A stretch of 64,000 nt of DNA from Leptolyngbya sp. PCC 7375 (GTDB lineage Bacteria > Cyanobacteriota > Cyanobacteriia > Phormidesmidales > Phormidesmidaceae). A program made the position numbers and the translations under genes. The notes below the pieces were generated by a model. It did no database searches. It was not told the DNA's origin and worked only from the letters and a program-made list of their open reading frames with translations. Below, one piece after another: positions 15,702 through 22,464 of this stretch (position 1 is its first letter; each line of letters begins with the position of its first letter). The stretch spans positions 5,987,961 to 6,051,960 of the forward strand of contig NZ_JH993797.1 of the NCBI RefSeq assembly GCF_000316115.1. The letters run 5' to 3'.

Positions 15702-17414
15702 ATGAAAAACTCTGCTCGCGGGCTCATTGGCTTTTCCTTGATAGGAACTCTTATCAGTTTGGGAGCCTGCCGTCCTGCCTCAAATACGCCTACGGCTATC
15801 AGCGATGACAATATTCTCAAACTGCTTTACTGGCAAGCACCGACAATTCTCAATCCGCATTTATCCAATGGATTTAAAGATGCAGAAGCTAGCCGCATTA
15901 CCCTAGAGCCCTTGGCTAGCTTTGATGCCGTGGGCAACTTACGTCCATTTTTGGCGGTTGAAATTCCCTCAGTCGAAAATGGCGGAGTAGCCAGTGATGG
16001 CACCTCCGTCACCTGGACGCTACGGTCTGATGTGCTGTGGTCTGACGGCACTCCCTTCACCGCCGAAGATGTTGTTTTTACCTATGGGCTATTGAGTAAT
16101 CCCAATGTGGGCAGTACTACGGCTGGAGTCTATGCAACCATTGACTCGGTGGAGGCGGTAAGTCCAACTGAGGTGAAAATCACATTTAAAGAGCCCAATC
16201 CTGCTTGGTCTTCAGTGTTTACTGGCACCACAGGGATGATTTTGCCAGCCCATGCCTTTGAGGATTTTAACGGTGCCAATGTTCGTTCTGCTCCAGCTAA
16301 TTTACAGCCCATCGGCACCGGTCCTTACCAGGTGATCACCTTTAAACCAGGGGATGTTGTGGTTTACGAGCCCAATCCCCATTATCGTGACTCCGTAAGT
16401 TTTGAACGGGTGGAACTCAAAGGTGGTGGGGATGCCGCATCCGCTGCCCGAGCTGTCATGCAAACTGGTGATGCTGATTTTGCCTACAACATTCAAGTGG
16501 AGGCCCCTATACTCAAGCAGCTAGAAACAGGCGGTCAGGGGCAGTTTGTCAGTAGCTTTGGCTCCCAGGTTGAGCGCATTTTGTTTAACTTCACGGACCC
16601 TAATCAGGTCGCTGCCAGCGGCGAGCGCTCCAATATTGAATTTCCCCATCCATTTTTTACTGATGCCAAAGTGCGTCAAGCTTTTAGCCTGGCCATTGAT
16701 CGAGACACTATTGCCAAACAGCTCTATGGCCCTGCCGGTCAGGGTACGGTGAACTTTTTGGTATCACCAGAAGTCTATCGTTCGCCTAACACCAGCTATG
16801 CTTTTGATTTAGGCCAAGCCAACCAGCTTTTGGATGAGACCGGTTGGATGGATAGTAATGGAGATGGGACTCGCGATCGCAACGGTACCGAAATGCAGGT
16901 TCTCTTTGTTACCTCGGTCAATCCTGTTCGACAAAAGACCCAGGAAATTATCAAACAAAACCTGGCCGCCATTGGCATTGGCACTGAGCTACGGTCCCTT
17001 GACCCCGCCGTTTACTTTGCTGGCGACCCCGCCAGTGAAGATACCGTAGAACATTTCTACGCTGACCTACAGATGTTTGCCACCGGCAACACGAATCCAG
17101 ACCCTGGTGCTTATCTCAGAACCTACATCTGTGACGAGGCCAGCCAAAAAGCCAATAACTGGTCGGGCCGAAACTACAGTCGCTATTGTAACCCTCAGTA
17201 TGACGCCCTCTGGCAGCAGTCCACGACAGAACTCGATCCCGCCAAGCGTGCCGAGTTACTGATCCAGATGAACGACATATTAATCGAAGACTATGCGGTA
17301 CTGCCCATTGTGCATCGGGCCAATATTGACGCCGTTAGCAATCGCCTGACCGGCATTGATGTAACCCCATGGGATTTACACACCTGGAATATTGGCGAGT
17401 GGCAACGACCCTAA
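15702..17414 (+). CDS. Second family 5 solute-binding lipoprotein, paralogue of 13293
   Basis: The ATG at 15702 is preferred over an upstream start at 15633, because it places a lipoprotein leader at the N-terminus: MKNSARGLIGFSLIGTLISLGAC, with Cys23. The 570-residue protein matches the 13293 product along its whole length: ILNPHLSNGFKDAEASRITLEPLASF, DVVFTYGLLSNP, GTGPYQV, a FNFTDPNQ segment and VRQAFSLAIDRDTIAKQLYGPAG. It lacks the acidic C-terminal tail. The pair must come from a tandem duplication that is now separated by the YkvA gene and a palindrome. The transporter core genes are elsewhere. Ligand unknown. Confidence 0.92.
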   Translation: MKNSARGLIGFSLIGTLISLGACRPASNTPTAISDDNILKLLYWQAPTILNPHLSNGFKDAEASRITLEPLASFDAVGNLRPFLAVEIPSVENGGVASDGTSVTWTLRSDVLWSDGTPFTAEDVVFTYGLLSNPNVGSTTAGVYATIDSVEAVSPTEVKITFKEPNPAWSSVFTGTTGMILPAHAFEDFNGANVRSAPANLQPIGTGPYQVITFKPGDVVVYEPNPHYRDSVSFERVELKGGGDAASAARAVMQTGDADFAYNIQVEAPILKQLETGGQGQFVSSFGSQVERILFNFTDPNQVAASGERSNIEFPHPFFTDAKVRQAFSLAIDRDTIAKQLYGPAGQGTVNFLVSPEVYRSPNTSYAFDLGQANQLLDETGWMDSNGDGTRDRNGTEMQVLFVTSVNPVRQKTQEIIKQNLAAIGIGTELRSLDPAVYFAGDPASEDTVEHFYADLQMFATGNTNPDPGAYLRTYICDEASQKANNWSGRNYSRYCNPQYDALWQQSTTELDPAKRAELLIQMNDILIEDYAVLPIVHRANIDAVSNRLTGIDVTPWDLHTWNIGEWQRP

Positions 17415-17786
17415 GCGTCAGACCCATAACAACGCAGATAACCGGCATATCATTCGCTACATCCTCACCAACTGAACTACGGAAACGAAGGCTGAACAAG
17501 CCTTCGCCGTCTTTCTCCGGCAATAACTACCAATCATAGAAGAATTTCATATCTTGCAAAGATTAGTTGAGTTCTTATTAAAGTTGCACACTCTGGGTTG
17601 TTGAAACCTGTTCATTTGAAATAAGTTGGCATTATCAGGCGAGCATATCATCTCAAACTACTGCTTTTAGATGTCTACCGTTGCTGCAGTAAACGCTTTT
17701 ATATATTCATCACCTCACAGGCAAATCTACCCTACAGATCAGCAAGCAGCTGTCTAAGCGCCTAAACATTCCTTAAAAACAGTCTT
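17415..17786. other. 372-bp spacer with a short hairpin
   Basis: A 7-bp stem (CGAAGGC/GCCTTCG, 17486-17506) about 70 bp after the binding-protein stop is a possible terminator. The remainder is A+T rich and should hold the promoter of the PEP-CTERM gene at 17787. I see no other gene. Confidence 0.5.
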
Positions 17787-18470
17787 ATGAAACCATTGTC
17801 AGCCCTACTGGGGGTGGTCACTGGTGCGGTAGTGACCACGCTTGGTATGACTAGTGCAGCTTTGGCTGTCGATTTTTCCCTCCGTGGCACATTCGCTCAA
17901 GATGATGATGTACAGCTGTTTGATTTCAGCATAGCTACAGAGTCAGCAGTCACCCTCAGAACTTACTCTTACGCAGGTGGTACTCAAGCAGATGGAACGT
18001 TCATTGATGCAGGCGGTTTTGATCCTGTGTTGTCTTTGTTTGATGGTGACGGGAATTTTATCTTCTTAAGTGACGATGATGAGTCTGGCACAGTGGCTAA
18101 TGACCCTACCACTGGTAGGGCCTATGACGGCTTCCTGGATATTATGCTAAAGGCTGGCGACTACACACTGGCGTTGACGCAGTATAACAACTTTAGCAAC
18201 ACCACCAACCTGGCTGATGGCTTCAGACAGGAGGGTAATGCCAACTTCACCAGTAACTTTGCACGGTGTACAACTGACAGTATGTTTTGTGACTTTACTG
18301 GTGATGTTCGTACCAATGAGTGGGCATTGGATATCCTTGGTGTCCGACCACCATCAGAACCTGATGAGGGAGAGCCTAACCCACCGACTCAGGTACCTGA
18401 GCCTGCAACCACATTGGCATTTGCTTTAGCCGGTGTAGGTGCACTTGTACATCGCCGTCGTCAAACGTAA
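17787..18470 (+). CDS. Secreted DVUA0089-like protein with PEP-CTERM anchor
   Basis: The 227-residue protein has a signal peptide (hydrophobic stretch to about residue 27, ending AALAV). A beta-rich domain follows with FDPVLSLFDGDGNFIFLSDDDESG and GDYTLALTQYNNF, the pattern of the DVUA0089 family of pre-peptidase-like secreted domains. The C-terminus (203-227) is a PEP-CTERM sorting signal: VPEPAT, a hydrophobic helix and HRRRQ. Such proteins are processed by exosortase and placed on the cell surface or in the extracellular matrix. No exosortase gene is in the window. The ligand or structural role is unknown. Confidence 0.88.
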   Translation: MKPLSALLGVVTGAVVTTLGMTSAALAVDFSLRGTFAQDDDVQLFDFSIATESAVTLRTYSYAGGTQADGTFIDAGGFDPVLSLFDGDGNFIFLSDDDESGTVANDPTTGRAYDGFLDIMLKAGDYTLALTQYNNFSNTTNLADGFRQEGNANFTSNFARCTTDSMFCDFTGDVRTNEWALDILGVRPPSEPDEGEPNPPTQVPEPATTLAFALAGVGALVHRRRQT

Positions 18471-18484
18471 ATTCACCTCCCAAT

Positions 18485-18524
18485 AATGCCGTTGCTGGTT
18501 CATTCTGTAGTCAGCAACGGTATT
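18485..18524 (+). terminator. Intrinsic terminator after the PEP-CTERM gene
   Basis: A 13-bp stem (AATGCCGTTGCTG with CAGCAACGGTATT, one wobble) around a 14-nt loop, followed by TTGTAT, starts 15 bp after the stop codon. Confidence 0.75.
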
Positions 18525-18580
18525 TTGTATATTAGCCTTGCTTTTGTCTGGCCTGAAGCTCTGCCCCGTAGTATGTGCCA

Positions 18581-18946
18581 ATGGATATCGCTCAAGGAAC
18601 TAATATCACAACTCAGCGGCATAAGAACCTACTACAACAGTTTTTGCTATTGTTGCTAATCTCTTCTGTTTTTCTCTTCAGTTGTTCTGCGGTACCAAAG
18701 AACGCGACAACAATTACCTCAGATCTTACTAGTGAGGTTTGTTTAGGGATGAGTTTAGAGGACGTTGAAACCTACCTGGGCAGACCTGGACAGCTCACAG
18801 AAGAAGAAACAGATGAAACTGAAGATGCTGCTACTTATCTTTTTACTCAACCGCCAGAGAAACTCGCTTACCACCAATACCCCGCAGGTCTGCCAGGAGT
18901 TTCGCTACATCGGCATAGGGCAATGTGCGATCTGCCTTTAGCATGA
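18581..18946 (+). pseudogene. Lipoprotein with BamE-like motif, probably 3'-truncated
   Basis: From the ATG at 18581 the frame has a leader (LLLLLISSVFLFSC) with a lipobox Cys at residue 35, then VCLGMSLEDVETYLGRPGQ. The latter resembles the start of SmpA/BamE-like lipoprotein domains. After about 85 residues the frame runs into the complement of the exbD stop codon at 18843-18845 and continues 103 bp antisense to exbD. That last stretch (AYHQYPAGLPGV...) reads like non-coding antisense. The gene therefore looks cut at the junction with the exbD cassette, either by deletion or by insertion of the cassette. A real short lipoprotein with a novel tail is possible but less likely. Confidence 0.5.
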
Positions 18947-19256
18947 CAAACCCATCAGGGTTTTCTGCAAAATAGCTTTGGATAATAGGGGCAAGTGCTG
19001 GAGTCGTCACTGGCTCATCTTCATAAACTGTCTGGCCATCTTCTCGTAGACCGATTACTAATGGCTCAATCTTTTCAACTACCTCTTCATCTACACCAGA
19101 GACCGCCTGGGGCAAACTCACCCCAAAAATCTGTACACCGCTGAGTTCCATGGTGATGATGACAAAAAATGTCAGCACTGTCATCAACACATCCATCATC
19201 GGTACCAAATTTACCTCAGGCACTCCAGAATTCCCATGGCGAGATCGTAAGCCCAT
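18843..19256 (-). CDS. exbD: ExbD/TolR family biopolymer transport protein (canonical)
   Basis: This 137-residue protein has one N-terminal TM helix (VNLVPMMDVLMTVLTFFVIIT) and a periplasmic domain ending GKRVSLAVE. The helix carries Asp22 at the place of the essential proton-path Asp of ExbD, TolR and MotB. It starts 3 bp after the stop of a second ExbD gene, and exbB lies upstream, so all three form one unit. ExbB-ExbD uses the proton gradient to drive TonB- or Tol-type envelope work. Only the inner-membrane motor genes are present here; no tonB-like gene with its own Pro-rich stalk is visible. Confidence 0.9.
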   Translation of the reverse strand: MGLRSRHGNSGVPEVNLVPMMDVLMTVLTFFVIITMELSGVQIFGVSLPQAVSGVDEEVVEKIEPLVIGLREDGQTVYEDEPVTTPALAPIIQSYFAENPDGFVMLKADRTLPYADVAKLLADLRGIGGKRVSLAVE

Positions 19257-19259
19257 CTT

Positions 19260-19691
19260 CTACTCCTCCTCAGCATCCTCTAACGCCAGAGAGACCTGGT
19301 CACCACCGACCGCACGCATATCTCCTAGAAACTGCATAACGTTCTCATAGGGCAGCTCCTGATCCGGTACTAGATAAACCGTCTTATCAGGATTCTTCTG
19401 CAGGTAGTTTTCAATCTCTAACGCTAGCTGTGTACTATCAATCGGCTGGCCATTGAGCGAAGTTTCCTGATTCTCATCCATCTCTACAATGAAAATCTCA
19501 TCAGCAGAGGGTAACTGGTCTGGTGGCACATCCTCTGTCTGCTCTGGGGGTAGTTCTACTTCAATCAGCTGTTCACTGCCCAAAGAAACCGAAATCACCA
19601 CAAAAAATGCCAGCACACCCATCATTACCGTGAGCATTGGCACCAAATCAATGGTGGGGATTTTACTTTCTCGGCGTTTACCTAAGGGCAT
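19260..19691 (-). CDS. ExbD paralogue lacking the conserved membrane Asp
   Basis: I choose the ATG at 19691 (MPLGKRRESK), because an upstream ATG at 19730 lies inside a palindromic repeat and would add residues encoded by it. The 143-residue protein has an ExbD layout: a TM helix (PTIDLVPMLTVMMGVLAFFVVIS), then a periplasmic domain rich in Pro, Glu and Asp with DKTVYLVPDQELPYENVMQFLGDMRAVGGDQVSLALE. Aligned to its neighbour (VPMMDVLMTV), the proton-carrying Asp is Thr21 (VPMLTVMMGV). It therefore cannot carry protons in the usual way and may pair with the canonical ExbD in an asymmetric stator. It lies between exbB and exbD. Confidence 0.85.
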   Translation of the reverse strand: MPLGKRRESKIPTIDLVPMLTVMMGVLAFFVVISVSLGSEQLIEVELPPEQTEDVPPDQLPSADEIFIVEMDENQETSLNGQPIDSTQLALEIENYLQKNPDKTVYLVPDQELPYENVMQFLGDMRAVGGDQVSLALEDAEEE

Positions 19692-19709
19692 AATTTCTTC
19701 TATTGCAAT

Positions 19710-19749
19710 GGCATTGTAGGGGCGTTGCATGCAACGCCCCTACAATGCC
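19710..19749. repeat. 40-bp perfect palindrome between exbB and the ExbD paralogue gene
   Basis: This is a variant of the dispersed palindrome with core GTTGCATGCAAC in place of GTTCCATGGAAC. The 20-bp arms are exact, centred between 19729 and 19730. It occupies most of the 66-bp gap between the exbB stop and the next start codon, so it may lower expression of the exbD genes relative to exbB. Confidence 0.88.
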
Positions 19750-19757
19750 GACACACG

Positions 19758-20453
19758 TTATTGGTAGGTTGCTGGTATTGGGGTTTCTTCAGGGGCATGG
19801 CCATTCTCTGAGGCTAGCAATGCGGGCTCGTACCAATTTTGACGGTAGATTAGCTCTAGCTCGTTACCGGCTTCTGAGAAATAGTCAGCCTGTTGGCTCT
19901 GGAGAGAGACCAAAATCCGCAGCACTAGCAGCGCTAAAATCGCGACCACCATGCCGGCGGCTGTCGTGATCAGCGCTTCACCAATACCCGCTGCGGCTTC
20001 ACTGGCTCCTTCACCGCCGCCGCTGCCGGCGATATCTAAGCTATAGAAGGTGGCGATGAGACCCGTTACGGTACCTAACAGACCTAGCAGTGGCGAAATG
20101 GCAACGATGGTTTCTAGTAGTTTTTCACCTTGACGCATTTTAACGAATTCACGATCCGCTGCTGTTTCCATGGCCAGGCGGAAGGTTTCAGGGGAGGCGT
20201 TGTTTAGCCGCAGGGGGGCAAACAAAAACCGGCCAATGGGGGTATCGTGGTGTTGATTTGCGATCGCAGCTGCCTCATTTAAATCCCGTTTAGCTGCATC
20301 CAAGACATCACTGACAATTTTGCCTTCGCGGCGTAGCAGATCAGACCAAAAACGTGTCCGCTCTAGAGCGCATGAAATTGTTAGCACCGAAGCTCCAACA
20401 ATGGGCACCATTACTGGGCCACCCTTAGCTAGAAAATCAAATACAGTTGCCAT
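19758..20453 (-). CDS. exbB: ExbB/TolQ/MotA family proton channel protein
   Basis: The 231-residue protein has the three TM helices of ExbB. One is near the N-terminus (GGPVMVPIVGASVLTI) and two are in the C-terminal half (LLETIVAISPLLGLLGTVTGLIATFY and GIGEALITTAAGMVVAILALLV). The GLLGTVTGLI and ITTAAGMVVAI blocks are the family signatures, including the polar residues that face the ExbD Asp. The cytoplasmic loop between helix 1 and 2 is about 80 residues, and a glycine-rich insert (GSGGGEG) precedes helix 3. It sits upstream of two exbD genes and downstream of a DUF4333 lipoprotein gene. Confidence 0.93.
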   Translation of the reverse strand: MATVFDFLAKGGPVMVPIVGASVLTISCALERTRFWSDLLRREGKIVSDVLDAAKRDLNEAAAIANQHHDTPIGRFLFAPLRLNNASPETFRLAMETAADREFVKMRQGEKLLETIVAISPLLGLLGTVTGLIATFYSLDIAGSGGGEGASEAAAGIGEALITTAAGMVVAILALLVLRILVSLQSQQADYFSEAGNELELIYRQNWYEPALLASENGHAPEETPIPATYQ

Positions 20454-20563
20454 AGCCTAATTTCCTGGATTACGTTTGCCTGTCAGGTCTGCCGTTTACC
20501 GATTGAAACTATTAAAACGCGATTCAAAAATGTGGATGCAAACTGAATACAGCGCCGCTGAAT

Positions 20564-21259
20564 CTACTGGCGCTCCCCTTCATCCTCCCCTGTCTCTTCA
20601 CCCGCCGCACTCGACTCAGTGCCCGGATTTGATGCCGTCGTCGATGTATCTGGGAGATCTTCGTCTGCTGTTGCATCATCTGGTGTAGCTGCGGGTGTAG
20701 CGTTACCCTCAGTCCCTGGCTGGGTGGCAGCAGTTGGGATTGCTCCAACGATCACCTCTTGCCATTCCAAATTGCTTTCGCCGTTGACTTTGACCAGCAC
20801 TGACTCAACTCGACCCGCAGCTACCGTGCCAGCACCCACTACGTCACACTCAAATGAATCGCCTCGTTGATTCATGCGATATGTATCGCGACAATCCACG
20901 GCCAAGCTTTTCCCCACCGCTTCCCTGATATCCGCTTGAATTTTTTCCTCAAGGGATGCCAAATTAATGATCACCTTAGAACTGGGCACATCCCACGCAA
21001 TCGTGCCCTGATCATCCTGCTGAATCACATTAATGGTGAACTGGCCACCATCTGGCAGTTCACCAACACAGCGAAAATATGCTTCCGCCTGTTGCTTGAC
21101 ACGATTTGGACAAATTACATCCTTCAGGGTAAGCCGCCGCCCTTGGCGCTCAATGTTATCCTGGATATCTGTCTCTATCCGAGACATATTCAAATGTCGT
21201 GAGCAACTGCTGAGAAGAAGTAACCCTAGCAATGCCCCCAACCGAACGATGGCGACCAT
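20564..21259 (-). CDS. Lipoprotein with two DUF4333-like domains
   Basis: The ATG at 21259 gives a lipoprotein leader (VRLGALLGLLLLSSC, Cys19); an earlier start at 21376 would bury it. The first domain (about 22-90) shows the DUF4333 pattern: a helix, then VICPNRVKQQAEAYFRCVGELPDGGQFTINVIQQDDQGTIAWD. The second (about 95-170) repeats it with VDCRDTYRMNQRGDSFECDVV. The last ~60 residues are Thr/Ala/Glu/Asp rich and look disordered. Each domain has a Cys pair likely to form a disulfide in the periplasm. It lies 110 bp upstream of exbB on the same strand and may be the envelope partner of the ExbBDD motor (inference). Confidence 0.8.
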   Translation of the reverse strand: MVAIVRLGALLGLLLLSSCSRHLNMSRIETDIQDNIERQGRRLTLKDVICPNRVKQQAEAYFRCVGELPDGGQFTINVIQQDDQGTIAWDVPSSKVIINLASLEEKIQADIREAVGKSLAVDCRDTYRMNQRGDSFECDVVGAGTVAAGRVESVLVKVNGESNLEWQEVIVGAIPTAATQPGTEGNATPAATPDDATADEDLPDTSTTASNPGTESSAAGEETGEDEGERQ

Positions 21260-21400
21260 TCTGTGATAACGCAAATGTTGACCAAGATTCACTATAACGG
21301 GGGCTCCCAGATGCCAGGTAAAGGACCGGTTAAGAGAACCCAGAGTTATTGGGGAAAACCCTGAGATTCTCCTCAAAATCGATGCCTACACCGTTCCGAG

Positions 21401-21428
21401 GTAGAGATGTTCCATAGAACGTTTCTAC
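21401..21428. repeat. Imperfect copy of the dispersed palindrome
   Basis: GTAGAGATGTTCCATAGAAC followed by GTTTCTAC is a diverged member of the GTTCCATGGAAC family with mismatches near the core. It lies 10 bp after the moaB stop codon on the minus strand, in the moaB-to-DUF4333 spacer, where it may terminate moaB. Confidence 0.75.
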
Positions 21429-21437
21429 ATTAATAAC

Positions 21438-21932
21438 CTATCCCTTCATCTGCCGTATCAAATGCCTTAGTTCCGGCAAAATCAAAGCATCCATGGCCAG
21501 GGCAACACCATTGCTAGAGCCCGGTAGCAAAAATACCAGGGTAGATTGATACACCCCGGCAGTAGCCCTAGAGGCAATGGCTCTAGAGCCAATTTCAGCA
21601 TAGCTAAGGTGGCGAAAAATTTCGCCAAAGCCAGGTATTTCTTTTACTAATAGGGTTGCGATCGCATCGTATGTGGTATCCCTGGGGGCGATCCCAGTCC
21701 CGCCATTACAAATAATGACATCTACGGTCGGAGCCAGGCGCTTTACTAAGCCAGCTATTTGATCCGGCTCATCCTTCACCAACCGATACGCTTCTAATCG
21801 ATGGCCTGCCTCTCGCAGTTTGACCTTAATCAGCTGTCCACTTTTATCAGTGTCAACCGTACGTGTATCACTGACAGTAATGACACCGCAGATAGCTGGG
21901 GTGAAATCTGGATCGGGATGGGGGGTAGCCAT
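21438..21932 (-). CDS. moaB: Molybdenum cofactor biosynthesis protein MoaB/MogA type
   Basis: The 164-residue protein carries the molybdopterin-binding fold: GVITVSDTRTVDTDKSG near the start, then VIICNGGTGIAPRDTTYDA at 72-90, which is the conserved GGTG substrate loop, and late FLLPGSSNGVALAMD. MoaB/MogA proteins adenylylate molybdopterin before molybdenum insertion. Length and motifs fit a single-domain MoaB. It lies 48 bp downstream of psb28 on the same strand, so the two may be co-transcribed, without an obvious functional link. Confidence 0.93.
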   Translation of the reverse strand: MATPHPDPDFTPAICGVITVSDTRTVDTDKSGQLIKVKLREAGHRLEAYRLVKDEPDQIAGLVKRLAPTVDVIICNGGTGIAPRDTTYDAIATLLVKEIPGFGEIFRHLSYAEIGSRAIASRATAGVYQSTLVFLLPGSSNGVALAMDALILPELRHLIRQMKG

Positions 21933-21980
21933 GGATGATAGTCAAAACGTTGAGAAGAGCGATCTCTACAAAACTCAAAA

Positions 21981-22313
21981 CTAACTCTTCGTAAAGCCCA
22001 ATCCTTTCTCTTCGGCATAGCGATTCATAAAGCGCATAAACCGATCCCACTCATCGCGGCTCTTAAGCAGTATACGTGCCTCTAAGCCAGCTGGTGCACC
22101 GTTGATAAACTTGGCGTTTACTTCGCGGCTAGTCATCATGCCTTCTTCGTCTACCAGGTAAAGACCCGTTACCTCAGATCCTTCTTCTATGAGGGCCTTG
22201 GGTTTATCAAAGTAGAACGTAGCAGTGCCGTCTGAACCATCCTTTGCACGGGTTAATCGTACGTCTGGAATGACTTCCTCAGCTACACCCTGAGAAAATT
22301 GGATTTCTGCCAT
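21981..22313 (-). CDS. psb28: Photosystem II assembly protein Psb28
   Basis: The 110-residue protein is of normal length and matches Psb28 throughout: MAEIQFSQGVAEEVIPDVRLTR, then TATFYFDKPKAL, GLYLVDEEGMMTSREVNAKFINGAP and WDRFMRFMNRYAEEKGLGF. Psb28 binds the cytoplasmic side of photosystem II assembly intermediates containing CP47 and influences QB-site configuration and chlorophyll supply. It has no signal or TM segment, as expected. The gene is first in a short leftward unit with moaB. Confidence 0.97.
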   Translation of the reverse strand: MAEIQFSQGVAEEVIPDVRLTRAKDGSDGTATFYFDKPKALIEEGSEVTGLYLVDEEGMMTSREVNAKFINGAPAGLEARILLKSRDEWDRFMRFMNRYAEEKGLGFTKS

Positions 22314-22430
22314 TGCGCTGTCCTCTAACTAAATGACTATGGGCTATTTGTTAAAAAGCATTAAGCTCCATCATCCCATCATATGAGTGTTGTTTAAAAC
22401 ACTCTTTGAAAATCCTCGTCCATAGGTATT

Positions 22431-22464
22431 GATGTAGGGACGTTCCATGGGATGACCCTACATC
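22431..22464. repeat. Imperfect dispersed palindrome at the end of the SLH gene
   Basis: GATGTAGGGA on the left pairs with ACCCTACATC on the right around CGTTCCATGGGATG. The outer arms fit, but the core has diverged. The right end touches the stop codon of the beta-helix/SLH gene at 22464, in its terminator position. Confidence 0.75.
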
